Positions 9,700-19,311 of a stretch of DNA of 64,000 nt are shown here, piece by piece; the stretch's first letter is position 1; the number at the start of each line of letters is the position of its first letter. The stretch comes from Leptospirales bacterium (GTDB lineage Bacteria > Spirochaetota > Leptospiria > Leptospirales > Leptospiraceae). The position numbers were made by a program, and so were the translations under genes. The stretch covers positions 45,136 through 109,135 of the forward strand of contig JAAFIR010000014.1 of NCBI GenBank assembly GCA_013297885.1, written 5' to 3'. The notes under the pieces are model-generated. The model was not told the DNA's origin. It did no database searches and worked only from the letters and a program-made list of their open reading frames with translations.

Positions 9700-10977
9700 T
9701 TAAGTAGCTTCAAAAAAAGGATGGGATTTAATATCTTCATAATAATCTTCTGAAAACAATTCAAACAAATCACCTTTAGCTTGGTAATGTTTTGATAACG
9801 CAGTAAATACTTCCAGTTCAGAATCTGAAATTGGTACTTTAAAAATATTACGGGTGAGAATTTCAGCACATCTTAAAATACGATCTAAATCTGAAACAGA
9901 AGAAAACTCACTCATAGAAAAATTTTGATTTTTCATTATTGTTTTAAAAACTTCTGGCATATTCCACTTTTCAAAAATAAACACTCCAACTTCTAAATGA
10001 TTTAAATTGTATTCTTCTTTTTCTAAAACTGAAAGATCTGAAGGAGTAGTTTCAAAAGTAGTTAATATATCAGTATAAGATTTTGGTGAATTTAATGCAA
10101 GAACTGTCATACCAATTTTACGCATCATTCCTGATAAAAATAATTCTTCTCTTAAAGATTTTAAATTAAAAGGAGCAGTTAAATCAAGTGCGATTAGTGC
10201 TGTTAAAATTGGACTTTCTAATAAATGTTTTTTAAACAAATCAGAATAAGTCAAATTTCTAGATATATGTTTTTTTGTTTGTAACATTACTATATTTTTT
10301 ATAGTTTTGAGTCCCAATAAAGTAATTGCTTCTTTAATTGTTTGGATTTTTTTTGACCGACCATAATATGCTGAATTTGATATCCTCAAAAGATCTGCGG
10401 CAATTGATTTGTCGGGTAAAATAATTTGCTCTAATTCATTACTTCCTCCAGTTGCCTCTTCTTCAAATTGTAAAATTTTTGAAGCTATACTTGGTAGAGG
10501 TGGAATACTTAATGCCTCCATTTTTATTGGTTCTTTTTTTTGAATAATTTTTGATTGTAAAATTAAATCATTTCTTCCTAGAAGTTGAATCAATTTTTCT
10601 TCTAAAATAATTTTATTATAAGGTTTTAGAATATAGGAATCTATTTTCATTTTCATCAATTCTGAAATTACTTCTTTTTCTTTATTTCCAGTTACTATTA
10701 CAATTTTAATTTTTGGAAAAATTGGTTTAATTTCTTTAAGAACTTCAATAGCATTTTTGGAATCCATTTTAAAATCTAAAAAAATTATATCTGGTACAGG
10801 ACTTGAATAGTTCAAATATTCAATTACAGCTTCACCACTCGAAACATCAGCAAGCACATTAAAATGAAGGATTTGTAAAAATTTTTTTAACAATGCTCTT
10901 TCTGAAAACGAATCTTCTGCAATTAATACATTATAACTTTGACCTGTACTTACAGTTATTCCAATTGGTTGTGTCAT
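9700..10977 (-). CDS. REC-HDOD signalling protein
   Basis: Residues 12-135 form a receiver domain (NVLIAEDSFSERALLKKFL, phospho-acceptor region IIFLDFKMDSKNAIEVL, conserved Lys in YILKPYNK). Residues about 152-350 form an HDOD domain (LPPLPSIASKILQFEEEATGGSNELEQIILPDKSIAADLLRISNSAYY, then IKEAITLLGLKTIKNIVML), a degenerate HD-fold without the catalytic His-Asp pair. HDOD proteins usually scaffold signalling or c-di-GMP pathways. The gene is the first of a pair with the hybrid kinase, and its REC domain is a plausible target of that kinase. The start is the ATG at 10977. Confidence 0.88.
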   Translation of the reverse strand: MTQPIGITVSTGQSYNVLIAEDSFSERALLKKFLQILHFNVLADVSSGEAVIEYLNYSSPVPDIIFLDFKMDSKNAIEVLKEIKPIFPKIKIVIVTGNKEKEVISELMKMKIDSYILKPYNKIILEEKLIQLLGRNDLILQSKIIQKKEPIKMEALSIPPLPSIASKILQFEEEATGGSNELEQIILPDKSIAADLLRISNSAYYGRSKKIQTIKEAITLLGLKTIKNIVMLQTKKHISRNLTYSDLFKKHLLESPILTALIALDLTAPFNLKSLREELFLSGMMRKIGMTVLALNSPKSYTDILTTFETTPSDLSVLEKEEYNLNHLEVGVFIFEKWNMPEVFKTIMKNQNFSMSEFSSVSDLDRILRCAEILTRNIFKVPISDSELEVFTALSKHYQAKGDLFELFSEDYYEDIKSHPFFEAT

Positions 10978-11176
10978 TTTGTCAAAATAATTATTTTAAA
11001 ATTAATTCGCAATAGAATTAATTTTATTATTGTAAAAATTATTTTCAATTTGCATTAAATTAAAATTTATAACTATTAGTTCGATATTGACAAAACTGTA
11101 GATATGGATTAATAAAATTTTTTAAAAGAGAATTTTTTTTATTTTAATATAAGTAATAGAGCTAATTCAAGAGTTT

Positions 11177-11287
11177 GAAGCGATTGGGATTAGCGAAGCG
11201 GAGCTATTCTGAAAAGCCTCTGAATTTAGTCAGAGTTTTTTCAGAAGTAGCTAAAAGCCCGGTTTTTGCAATAGCAAAAAATCGCCC
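11177..11287 (+). repeat. Dispersed hairpin repeat, copy A
   Basis: This is a member of the family of about 100 bp described under copy C, here in the orientation that begins GAAGCGATTGGG and ends AATCGCCC. It contains the stems CTCTGA/TCAGAG (11218-11235) and TTTTTGC/GCAAAAA (11263-11280). It lies in the 334-bp gap between the REC-HDOD gene and the acyltransferase gene. The rest of that gap is plain AT-rich sequence with nothing recognisable. Confidence 0.65.
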
Positions 11288-11311
11288 AAAACTTCTTAAG
11301 AAAGTTTTATA

Positions 11312-12589
11312 TCAAACTAGACTTTCAGTATCAAACGGTTTAACGATTGGTCTAGATAAATACATAGAAGAATCTAAAAGCTCTTGCATATCTTTTCTTA
11401 ATCGTTCCATCATTTTGTCAACAGTAGGTTTTTTTTGTGTTTTGTATTCGCCATAATACTCAGAAATTTTAAATGGTTTTTTAAAAGTTACATAAGCTTT
11501 GCGAGGAAGATGAGTTGGCTCTCCTCCTAATGCTCTAGGAATTTTTCCAAAAATATAAGATTCATAACGAGCAAGCCATTCATAAAATCTCTCAGGGGTT
11601 GGATTCGCAGCTAAATAATCTCCTTTGATCACTATAAAGTCAAATGCTTTGATACATTCTTTTTTGAAATATTCTGCTTCAGATTCAGACATCTTAGGAA
11701 GTTTATCATCAGTATAACCAATTGAAACAAGTTCCATCACGGCAAATAATTGTCTTAATTTTAAAATTGCATCTTGGTCACGATTGTATGTTTTTATTGA
11801 AAAACGATCTGCAAGATTATCCAAAATTGTATGTCGAATTCTTCCAATGCGATAGTCAAAATCATGTTTATCACCATCTTTGATATTGTATTCAGCTTCT
11901 GCTTCTTCAATCATACATCTACCAATTGTTAAAAATCTTCTTAACATATTTTTTCTGCCGGGATTGATATTATACCTAGATTCAATTTTAGAAGCAGAAT
12001 CATCAAGGTCAGCAAAAATTTCTTTTTCAGTTGCATCAACTGTATATTTCATAAATGCAGGAAGAATTAATAAATCTCCTCCTTTATCAGTTTTTAAAAT
12101 ATCTTCATATCCCCAAAAAGCTAATTGTGCTAAACCAGATTGAAATGGCATGAGATTATCGTTTTCACCACTTGTTGGTTCTCCTTCAGGAAACAGCACA
12201 AGCTTTCCTTCTTTGTCTGCAAGAGCTTGTCTTGCTGCTTTCAAAGATTCTCTATCTGCAATTCCAGCTATCACTGAAAAAGCTCCTATGTTTGAAATTA
12301 CTTTTCCAACAATTCCAAATGACCAATCAAAAACTTGACGTGAAGCCATGTACTTAAATCTAGAACCCATTAAGTTCGCAATATGAAATGAAATTGGAGG
12401 CTCTGCTGTTGTGGGATGATTGGAAAAAAATATCAGTCTTTCTTTTTTTAAGGAGCGAAGCATTTCTTTGTCTTCATCTGTGATAATCACTTCGTTAATA
12501 TTCTGAACTGATTTTAATAAAACTGGAAGAAGTAAATCAATAGTCCAATTTAAAGCCAAATTAAAATTTGCTGGGATAAATGCTTGCAT
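11312..12589 (-). CDS. Lysophospholipid acyltransferase-like protein with HX4E variant
   Basis: The N-terminal half resembles the PlsC/LPLAT acyltransferase fold. A block-I-like FFSNHPTTAEPPI at residues about 54-66 has His58 followed by Glu63, that is HX4E instead of the usual HX4D. A middle segment has SRQVFDWSFGIVGKVISNIGAFSV, and block III reads KLVLFPEGEPTSGEND (FPEG). The C-terminal 200 residues are an extension with no domain I can name. The likely role is acyl transfer to a glycerophosphate or other lipid at the inner membrane. The start is the ATG at 12589. It is monocistronic, with repeats A and B on either side. The acidic substitution may still allow catalysis, but that is not established. 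Confidence 0.65.
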   Translation of the reverse strand: MQAFIPANFNLALNWTIDLLLPVLLKSVQNINEVIITDEDKEMLRSLKKERLIFFSNHPTTAEPPISFHIANLMGSRFKYMASRQVFDWSFGIVGKVISNIGAFSVIAGIADRESLKAARQALADKEGKLVLFPEGEPTSGENDNLMPFQSGLAQLAFWGYEDILKTDKGGDLLILPAFMKYTVDATEKEIFADLDDSASKIESRYNINPGRKNMLRRFLTIGRCMIEEAEAEYNIKDGDKHDFDYRIGRIRHTILDNLADRFSIKTYNRDQDAILKLRQLFAVMELVSIGYTDDKLPKMSESEAEYFKKECIKAFDFIVIKGDYLAANPTPERFYEWLARYESYIFGKIPRALGGEPTHLPRKAYVTFKKPFKISEYYGEYKTQKKPTVDKMMERLRKDMQELLDSSMYLSRPIVKPFDTESLV

Positions 12590-12723
12590 AGAAACCTCAA
12601 GTATTGATTTCTAAATCAAATTTATTTTTTGCAAGTGAAAAAAATAATTAACTCAAATTTCTTTGTTTCTATTTGAAAGATGTTCAATTTAAATAATTTT
12701 TGGAAGTCCTAGAGCCTGTCAAA

Positions 12724-12824
12724 GGGCGATTCGCTGCATGCAGCGACCGAGCTGCTTTGGACTTCACTATCGTTTCGGTCTCTTTAAGACAGCTTCGCTT
12801 CCTCCGCATCTCTATCGCTTGTAG
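12724..12824 (-). repeat. Dispersed hairpin repeat, copy B
   Basis: It begins GGGCGATTCGCTGC and ends CTCTATCGCTTGTAG, nearly identical at both ends to copy C. The first stem is the perfect palindrome CGCTGCATGCAGCG. The middle (12764-12785) differs from copy C by an insertion. It occupies the centre of the 348-bp gap between the acyltransferase gene and the outer-membrane protein gene; nothing else was recognised there. Orientation is opposite to copies A and F. Confidence 0.7.
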
Positions 12825-12937
12825 ATTAAAAAATTAACTGAAAAGATATAACTTATTTTTTTAAATGGCTTCAAACTCAGAAGAAACCAAATCCAAAGAA
12901 AGATAAGATATTGAAGTAAGCTAGGTAAGTAAAAGTT

Positions 12938-13867
12938 TTATAAATAAATATTAAAATTTGCTAATAGACCAAATGTTTCAAGAATGGGAGAGTTTTCTCC
13001 TTTAACTGTTCTTGAATAAAACAAAGTATAAAAATTTCCATCTGAATCTCTGTAACCAATTGAAAATTCTTGCCTTAGAAAACTTTCTTTTCTAGCCCAA
13101 TCAGGTCTCTCAGTTGCAAGCCATCTTTGTTGTAATAAATTCTCTAAAGTTGGTCGTTGATTTGTTTGAGGTTGAACGCTCGGCGGAATCTGAGATTCAT
13201 TTTGAGCAGGGTCTGCAAAAGCATAACCACCTAATGAATCTTGACCTCTATAACCTCCAACAAGATAAAATTTTTTGAAAATGTTTTTGTACAAGAAATA
13301 GGAATACAATCTATCATCAGGAATTGGATTTTCTCTTTTGCGATGACCAATATCTCCGTAAGTCCCTAAACCATAGAAATTAAAGTCCTTCGCAAAGTAG
13401 ATATTTATTTCTCCTCCGTTTGCACCATCTCCTAAAGATTGAGGTCTTCTATCATAGTCACCTTTTTTGATGCCACCAAGTCTTACTGAAATTGTTGGCA
13501 TCCAATCATATTTGGAATCTGTTTCATCAAAAATTTTATAACGGATACCAAATCTAGTATCAATAAAACCATGTTTTGTTGTGCTGAGATTTTCATACTC
13601 TACTCCTGCGTAAGGATAGTAGTTCGATATTTTTGAAATCTTCCCATAACCGATTGTCATATCCAAAGTTAATCTATCTGAAATACCATATTGAAGAGCA
13701 GTTTGAAAAACCACAATACGATAAGGACTTGGTAGAAACGGGCTATTGTATTCTGATTTGATTGTAGAAGGTTGTATCCACAAAGCCTTGCCGTAAGGAG
13801 CAAATGCAGTTTGAGAATAAATAGAACTTGAGATTAAAAATAAAACTAGTAGTTTCAGAAATTTCAT
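12938..13867 (-). CDS. Predicted outer-membrane beta-barrel protein
   Basis: A cleavable signal peptide (MKFLKLLVLFLISSSIYS, then QTAF) precedes about 290 residues. These are rich in alternating aromatic/polar strands (QYGISDRLTLDMTIGYGKI, FIDTRFGIRYKIF, YFAKDFNFYGLGTYGDIG, FYLVGGYRGQDSLGGYAF, FLRQEFSIGYRDSDGNFYTLFYSRTV). The protein ends in a hydrophobic strand (FGLLANFNIYL), as outer-membrane barrels do. It is similar in style to the transporter-like or porin-like barrels of leptospires. The start is the ATG at 13867. No functional assignment is possible. Confidence 0.6.
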   Translation of the reverse strand: MKFLKLLVLFLISSSIYSQTAFAPYGKALWIQPSTIKSEYNSPFLPSPYRIVVFQTALQYGISDRLTLDMTIGYGKISKISNYYPYAGVEYENLSTTKHGFIDTRFGIRYKIFDETDSKYDWMPTISVRLGGIKKGDYDRRPQSLGDGANGGEINIYFAKDFNFYGLGTYGDIGHRKRENPIPDDRLYSYFLYKNIFKKFYLVGGYRGQDSLGGYAFADPAQNESQIPPSVQPQTNQRPTLENLLQQRWLATERPDWARKESFLRQEFSIGYRDSDGNFYTLFYSRTVKGENSPILETFGLLANFNIYL

Positions 13868-14059
13868 TAAATGATTTTATTATACAGTTACAATACAGAA
13901 ATACTTGTCTATTAATTTTGAATAGCTATATAAAATAGTGTTCAAAATAAATTTAAAATATATTCAAGTGTATTTTGATATTGATTTGAAAAAAAATTAG
14001 CAATCATTTTTAAAAAAAGATTCGCTAATTTTAGTAATATTCATAAGGTAGATTTTATT

Positions 14060-14407
14060 ATGAAGAATTTTTTTATCTTATTTATTTTTTTCAATTCAAT
14101 TTACAATTATACATTTGCTTCAGGTGGATTTGGAGGTGGAGTTGAGCAAATTTCTCAAGGTAGAGATAAGGAAAAATTTCACTTAGGCAAAAGTATATAT
14201 AACATTGAAATTGAAATCTCAAAAGATGCTACAAATAAATCAGAAACTCAATTAACAAGATTAGAATTTTTGCAAAATTCCCTTCCTAATCCTGAAAAGA
14301 AAAGAGTGAATCTTCCTAAACTTGCTGGTAAATTAACTGATAATCAATTAGATGCATTAGAGTATTTTTTAAGTATTAGATTTAATATTCAGTTAGATAA
14401 AAAATAG
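14060..14407 (+). CDS. Small secreted protein of unknown function
   Basis: The 115-residue protein has a clear signal peptide (MKNFFILFIFFNSIYNYTFA, then SGGFGGGVEQ), a Gly-rich start and a polar, helical remainder ending SIRFNIQLDKK. The last part (LPKLAGKLTDNQLDALEYFLSIRFN) looks like the end of a helical cytochrome- or EF-like module, but there is no haem CxxCH. The 3' end overlaps the convergent membrane glycosyltransferase gene by 19 bp. I do not recognise the family. Confidence 0.6.
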   Translation: MKNFFILFIFFNSIYNYTFASGGFGGGVEQISQGRDKEKFHLGKSIYNIEIEISKDATNKSETQLTRLEFLQNSLPNPEKKRVNLPKLAGKLTDNQLDALEYFLSIRFNIQLDKK

Positions 14408-15747
14408 CATTTTTTTAAATAACATAATTCAATTATGAGAATCGAAATAAATTCTATATAAATTATTTCTTCTGGTAAATTATAAAATCCAAACTCGCTA
14501 GAATTGTTTAAATTTATTCCTAAATTCAAATTAGTTAAATAAGCAAGTTGTGGAATTAAAATTATTATCCAAGAAAATTTTAAAGTTGGATAAGTTAAAA
14601 AATAAAAAGGAGTTAGTATTAAAAAATACCAAGGATTAACAATTGAAGATAATTGTAAATAAATAAGAAAAGAATAAAACATCCAAATTGTACCATTCTG
14701 TTTATGAGTAAAAATTCTTTTTGAATGGATCACTGAATAGAATAAAAAACAAAACAGAATCGAATAACAAATTACACCGGCAATTTTGTGATTGCTGAAA
14801 ATTTTAATATAATGAAAGAATAATGAATTAAATTCAAATTCTTTTGCAAAAAGTAAAATCTTATCTATTCCAAAATTTCCATTCTCTTGAACGATTAAAT
14901 GAAAAAGGAAATAAGGAAATACAAATCCAAACAAAATGAAAAATAATTTATAAAACATATTTAATTTTTTAGAATGTGAATTATGAAATAAAAAATAAGG
15001 CAATAAAACAAATAAAAATATTTTTGAATGAATTGCTATTCCCAAAATAAAAAAAGAAAATTTATACCATTTTTTTTTAAATAAAAAAATTGCAGTTACT
15101 ATAAAAAAAATACAAATGATTTCAAAATGTCCATTCAAATAAGTTTCTTTCATTATTACTGGAAATAAAAAATAAAGGATTGCTTTTTTTGAATTTCCTA
15201 TTTTTTTAATCATCAAAAAAATAGCTAAATCAAAGATTACATATCCAGCTTTTAAAAAACTAATTGATAAAGGAAAAAATATTGCAGTGACATAGAAGTA
15301 GAATTCTATAATTGGTGAATATATTGCCGACCAATCTGGATGATTGATTCTAGATAAAATCTCAATAGATTGAAAATCATTTTGAAAATGAAAATTTTTT
15401 CCGAAGTAAAATTCAGGAGGATGTTTGTAAGGAGAAATTCCAAGTTTTATTAAATTCCCTTCCCATAAATACCTAGCCCAATCATCTTCCCAAAGTGGAT
15501 TAGAAAATGAAAAAAAAAGTTTAACTATAACTCCAAATATTACTAAGAAAAAAAAATATTTCTCAAAAAAATTTTTGTTTATACTAAATAGGAATGAATA
15601 TAAAAAACAGATCATAAATAATATCATTAAGAAAAAAATAATTCCTGATTGTACATTTATAATTTCAAAAAAACAAAAAATAGAAATTAATAAAAGAGAA
15701 ATACAATAGCTAAATAAAAATAGATTTTGAGTTAAATTTAATTTCAT
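14389..15747 (-). CDS. Polytopic membrane glycosyltransferase, GT87/mannosyltransferase-like
   Basis: The protein has about 452 residues and 10-12 predicted membrane segments. The first periplasmic loop contains NPLWEDDWARYLWEGNLIKLGISPYKHPPEFYF. The acidic pair followed by D-x-x-R-Y-L-W-E-G and SPY is the pattern of GT-C fold polyprenyl-phosphate-dependent transferases (GT87-like). I chose the ATG at 15747 over an upstream TTG at 15795 because membrane segments start right after it. It is divergent from the GT2 gene at 15939. Together with that gene and the next one it would fit polyprenyl-phosphate sugar formation followed by transfer across the membrane. The sugar is unknown. Confidence 0.65.
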   Translation of the reverse strand: MKLNLTQNLFLFSYCISLLLISIFCFFEIINVQSGIIFFLMILFMICFLYSFLFSINKNFFEKYFFFLVIFGVIVKLFFSFSNPLWEDDWARYLWEGNLIKLGISPYKHPPEFYFGKNFHFQNDFQSIEILSRINHPDWSAIYSPIIEFYFYVTAIFFPLSISFLKAGYVIFDLAIFLMIKKIGNSKKAILYFLFPVIMKETYLNGHFEIICIFFIVTAIFLFKKKWYKFSFFILGIAIHSKIFLFVLLPYFLFHNSHSKKLNMFYKLFFILFGFVFPYFLFHLIVQENGNFGIDKILLFAKEFEFNSLFFHYIKIFSNHKIAGVICYSILFCFLFYSVIHSKRIFTHKQNGTIWMFYSFLIYLQLSSIVNPWYFLILTPFYFLTYPTLKFSWIIILIPQLAYLTNLNLGINLNNSSEFGFYNLPEEIIYIEFISILIIELCYLKKCYFLSN

Positions 15748-15938
15748 TTTATGATTAACATATTTAATTAGTATCAAGTTCGATCTAACTAACAATATTA
15801 CTTAATAGGTTGTTTGACCTACAACTTCTTTTTTTTAATTTTTTTAAATTTAGTATGAAGTAAAATAACTTATTTTTTCAATAAATAAATTCAACTAATT
15901 AGTTGTAAATTCAAATAGCAATTAGAAGTTAAATTAAA

Positions 15939-16712
15939 ATGTCACCTCCTAAAAAAGATTCAATAATTCAAGATGGTTATATCATCATACCCGCAAGAAA
16001 TGAAGAAAAAAATTTACCTTTAGTAGTTCAAGGAATATTAGAAAATTTGAATATAGAAAAAGATAAAATAATTTTAGTGAATAATGCCTCAAAAGATGGA
16101 ACAGAAACTATAGCAAAAAATCTTGGACTAAAAGTTATTCATGAGCCAAAAATAGGTTATGGAAATGCTTGTCTAGCAGCTCTAACGCACATAGAAAAAT
16201 CACAAATAAATCCAGAATGGATTATCATAATGGATGCTGATTTTTCTGATGATCCAATTGACTTGAATCGAATATTTTTTTCTTACAAAAATAGTAAATT
16301 TGATTTAGTGATTGGTTCAAGATTGATAAATAAAATTGAAAAAGATTCCATGACAAGTTTGCAAATTTTTGGAAACAAACTGACTTGTTTTTTGATTCAA
16401 ATTTTTTATAAAGTAAAATTTACAGATCTCGGCTCACTCAGAATTATTCGATATAATTCTCTTAAAGAAATGAACTTAAAAGATAAAACTTGGGGATGGA
16501 ATATTGAAATGCAAATAAGAGCAATTCAAAAAGGATTTTCTATACTTGAAATTCCGGTGAATTATAGAAAAAGAAAATTTGGGAAATCTAAAATCTCTGG
16601 AACAGTATTTATGGCTTTTAAAGTGGGAGTTAAAATTTTATTTATATTTTTTAAATTAGTTATTCAAGAAAAAATACAAAGCTACGTGAAATGGAAACAA
16701 AGAAAGCTTTAA
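15939..16712 (+). CDS. Family 2 glycosyltransferase (polyprenyl-phosphate type)
   Basis: Residues 10-120 show the GT-A fold of GT2 enzymes: YIIIPARNEEKNLPLVVQGI, VNNASKDGTETIA, HEPKIGYGNACLAAL and IIIMDADFSDDP (DxD-like metal site). The C-terminal part has WGWNIEMQIRAIQKGF and PVNYRKRKFGKSKISG, typical of dolichol/undecaprenyl-phosphate sugar synthases. A single hydrophobic region near the end (VGVKILFIFFKLVIQ) may attach it to the membrane. It overlaps the next gene by 22 bp. It is probably cytoplasmic, feeding a membrane GT-C enzyme such as the divergent neighbour at 14389-15747. Confidence 0.8.
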   Translation: MSPPKKDSIIQDGYIIIPARNEEKNLPLVVQGILENLNIEKDKIILVNNASKDGTETIAKNLGLKVIHEPKIGYGNACLAALTHIEKSQINPEWIIIMDADFSDDPIDLNRIFFSYKNSKFDLVIGSRLINKIEKDSMTSLQIFGNKLTCFLIQIFYKVKFTDLGSLRIIRYNSLKEMNLKDKTWGWNIEMQIRAIQKGFSILEIPVNYRKRKFGKSKISGTVFMAFKVGVKILFIFFKLVIQEKIQSYVKWKQRKL

Positions 16713-17296
16713 TCATTTTTGCAAAAAATCCAATTTCAGGAAATGTAAAAACAAGATTAGCTATTTCTATTGGTGAAAAAAAAGCTTTAGAAATTTATAA
16801 TCAACTTTTGGAAATTGTTTTCCAATACACGGTTGATCTATCTTGTGATAAAATTGTTTATTGGGATGGTGGATTACCAATTCATCATCCTTTTGATAAA
16901 AAAATATACTTTCATAAAGAACAAGTCTCTGGAGATTTAGGGATTAAAATGAAATCAGCATTTAAAGAAGAATTTAAACTGTACAACAAAATTTGTATTA
17001 TTGGTTCAGATTCTGTTGAGTTGACTAAAGAGATAATTCAAACAGCTTTTGATTCTCTTACCAAAACAGATATTGTGATTGGTCCAGCATTTGATGGAGG
17101 TTATTATTTATTAGGAATGAATGAACTTCACGAATCTTTGTTTGAAGAAATTCAATGGAGCACTGATAAAGTGCTAAATCAAACTTACAAAAAAATTCAA
17201 AATCTATCTCTTTCTTTTACTAGCTTACAAACTTTATCAGATATTGACACAGTTGAAGATTATAATAAACAAAAAAATAAATTTAAATCTATATGA
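16691..17296 (+). CDS. TIGR04282/DUF2064-family glycosyltransferase-like protein
   Basis: The 201-residue protein starts KKALIIFAKNPISGNVKTRLA, the nucleotide-binding opening of the family. It continues with IIGSDSVELTKEIIQTAF and VIGPAFDGGYYLLGM (the highly conserved GPA-x-DGGY-x-L-G stretch) and ends with STDKVLNQTYKKI. The family is named for arsenosugar biosynthesis but is much wider, so that function should not be assumed here. It overlaps the GT2 gene by 22 bp, and pairing with a GT2 enzyme is typical for the family. The start is the ATG at 16691. Confidence 0.8.
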   Translation: METKKALIIFAKNPISGNVKTRLAISIGEKKALEIYNQLLEIVFQYTVDLSCDKIVYWDGGLPIHHPFDKKIYFHKEQVSGDLGIKMKSAFKEEFKLYNKICIIGSDSVELTKEIIQTAFDSLTKTDIVIGPAFDGGYYLLGMNELHESLFEEIQWSTDKVLNQTYKKIQNLSLSFTSLQTLSDIDTVEDYNKQKNKFKSI

Positions 17297-17366
17297 TCTC
17301 ATAAAATAATTTTTGAGGTGGTTCACCCTGAGCTTGCGTTGCACTGAGCTTGTCGAATGTGTCGAT

Positions 17367-17456
17367 GGGCGATTCGCTGCAGGCAGCGACCGAGCTGCTT
17401 CGGACTTCGGTCTCTTCGAGACAGCTTCGCTTCCTCCGCATCTCTATCGCTAGTAG
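17367..17456 (-). repeat. Dispersed hairpin repeat, copy C (reference copy)
   Basis: It begins GGGCGATTCGCTGCAGGCAG and ends CTCTATCGCTAGTAG. The stems are CGCTGC/GCAGCG near the left end and GTCTC/GAGAC in the middle. Copies B, D, E and H share this orientation; A and F are reversed. Sequence just outside the right end (TAGAAATCAAACTGAACAAAA in two parts, 17457-17478) recurs beside copy D with one difference. The left flank at 17327-17365 contains CTGAGCTTGTCGAA-like words that occur as dispersed repeats in many genomes. The 245-bp gap holds nothing else. Confidence 0.7.
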
Positions 17457-17541
17457 AGTAGAAATCAAACTGAACAAAATAATTCTTTAAAATTTATTTT
17501 GACTTCTTTACTTTTTAAAAATTCTTTTGATATTGGATTTT

Positions 17542-19311
17542 ATGGAAAAAATCGAAAACTTATTTCTTAAACTTAAAGAAAAAATTTTTTTATATAGCGA
17601 GAAAATTAAAACTTTAATCATTCAAAAAACAAATCTATTTTTAGAAAAATTAAAAGAATTATATAAAATCCCAAAATATAAAAATGCTTTTTTCATAATT
17701 CTTTTTTTGATTTTTGTAATACCAATCTTATCTTATTTTATATTTAGAAAATCTTATAAACTACCAAATGATTTTCAAACAGGAATTTATGCAGTTCCAG
17801 AACAAGCAGAGTATTATTTTGAAATTAAAAATGGAAAGAAATTTTATGAATTTTACCAAAACTCAATTCTTTCAAAAAAAATTGATAGTTCTGAAGCTTG
17901 GAATAATTTTATTTCGATTTCAAATGAAAGTTTTTTTTCAGAATGGATTTATATTTTACAAATTCAAACAAACCAAATTTTTAATTTAGAAAGATTTTTT
18001 GAATTATTTCAAGAATCAATCAGTTTTATCAAAATAGAAAAAAACCAATTTGTAATTATTGCAAAAACAAATTTTAAATCTAGTTTAGGTTTAACCCTTC
18101 TTAATAGTTTTACAAATACAAAAAAAATTTCTAATTCAGAATCAAAACCAAAATATTCCAAAAAAGAAGGTGACGTGTTAAGTGGAGATGCTGAATATGA
18201 AGAAAGTTATTTTGAAGACGAGTTAAAATTAGCAAACCTAACAGTAAAAACATTTAAACTTGGAACTAGAACAATTTATTATGTTAAGATAAATGATTTT
18301 TTATTTGTCTCAAATGAACTAGAAAGTCTTGAAAAAGTTTTAGATTCTGCTAATTCAAAAAAAAATAAAAAGAATTTGGAAGAAGTTGGAATTTTAAATC
18401 CATACCAAGAAGAGCTTTCACTTGGAATAATGTATTATTCATTAAAAGAAAAAAATATTTTGAACACAATTTCAAAAACTTTTTTAAATAATTCTGATTC
18501 ATTATATTTATTATTCAATCTTAAAAATGAACAATTAGAAATGAATTTATTTTCAAAAGCAAATCTAAATTCAACTGAATCAAAATTTCATGAAATATCA
18601 AAATTTTTACCAGAAAAACAAATTTTAACAGTTTATTCAGACAAACTCGGATTTGCTGAAATTTTTGAACCCATTTCTAATTTAGATAAAGCACTTAAAG
18701 AAAATATTGAATCTTTTTTTCAATTAAACAAAGTAAATTATAAAGATTATTTTGTAAATAATTCTGAATCTATTTTTTCATTTGAAAAATTTGAAAAACG
18801 TAAAGATTTACTTTATCCAGAATTTAGTTTTGGTTTTAAAACAAATTCAGATCCAGCAAATTTTTTAAAAACTATTTTTAAAACAGGTAAAGAAAAACAA
18901 GATGTAGCATTTGGAAAAAAAATAATTGATTTTCAAAAAGATAAAAGTTTTTACTCACCATCTTTGACTGAATTTCAAAAATTCAATTTAATTAGTTCCA
19001 ATAAAAAATTAGCAAACCTTTATTTATCTTCTGAAAATGGAAATTCAATTCCAATTTCATCTAAGCTTACTGATGAAATGAAATCTTCTTGTAAAACTAA
19101 ACACACACATCTATTCATTTATTATCCCAGTTTAAAACAAAACTTATCTGAATTTTTAATTTATGGTGGATTAAAATCAAGTCTTTATACAGAAATCACA
19201 ATCAAAAAAGATATTTTACCTCTTTTGGATAGTTTTGATTTTATAAATAGTTTATATTTTTGCTTTGGTGATGAAAAAAATAAATTTGGAAATGGATTTA
19301 TTTTGCGTTAA
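17542..19311 (+). CDS. Membrane-anchored protein of unknown function (DUF3352/DUF2138-like layout)
   Basis: The 589-residue protein has a charged, coiled N-terminal helix, one membrane segment at about 53-72 (NAFFIILFLIFVIPILSYFIF) and a large extracytoplasmic part. After the membrane segment comes IYAVPEQAEYYFEIKNGKKFYEFYQNS, the type of start seen in DUF3352 proteins and in DUF2138 proteins such as YfaA. I chose the ATG at 17542 over the TTG at 17527. The gene is convergent with, and overlaps by 14 bp, the last gene of the alpha-2-macroglobulin operon. In enterobacteria a DUF2138 gene is part of that neighbourhood. The family label is therefore an inference from layout and context, not from motif identity. 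Confidence 0.5.
   Translation: MEKIENLFLKLKEKIFLYSEKIKTLIIQKTNLFLEKLKELYKIPKYKNAFFIILFLIFVIPILSYFIFRKSYKLPNDFQTGIYAVPEQAEYYFEIKNGKKFYEFYQNSILSKKIDSSEAWNNFISISNESFFSEWIYILQIQTNQIFNLERFFELFQESISFIKIEKNQFVIIAKTNFKSSLGLTLLNSFTNTKKISNSESKPKYSKKEGDVLSGDAEYEESYFEDELKLANLTVKTFKLGTRTIYYVKINDFLFVSNELESLEKVLDSANSKKNKKNLEEVGILNPYQEELSLGIMYYSLKEKNILNTISKTFLNNSDSLYLLFNLKNEQLEMNLFSKANLNSTESKFHEISKFLPEKQILTVYSDKLGFAEIFEPISNLDKALKENIESFFQLNKVNYKDYFVNNSESIFSFEKFEKRKDLLYPEFSFGFKTNSDPANFLKTIFKTGKEKQDVAFGKKIIDFQKDKSFYSPSLTEFQKFNLISSNKKLANLYLSSENGNSIPISSKLTDEMKSSCKTKHTHLFIYYPSLKQNLSEFLIYGGLKSSLYTEITIKKDILPLLDSFDFINSLYFCFGDEKNKFGNGFILR

Noticed and set aside
11175..11456. 93-residue plus-strand frame starting in the gap before the acyltransferase gene
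   Set aside because: Its first third is dispersed repeat copy A and its remainder lies antisense to the acyltransferase gene; no ribosome site or protein features.
17289..17477. 62-residue minus-strand frame
   Set aside because: It is wholly composed of repeat copy C and its flanks; a by-product of the GC-rich repeat.
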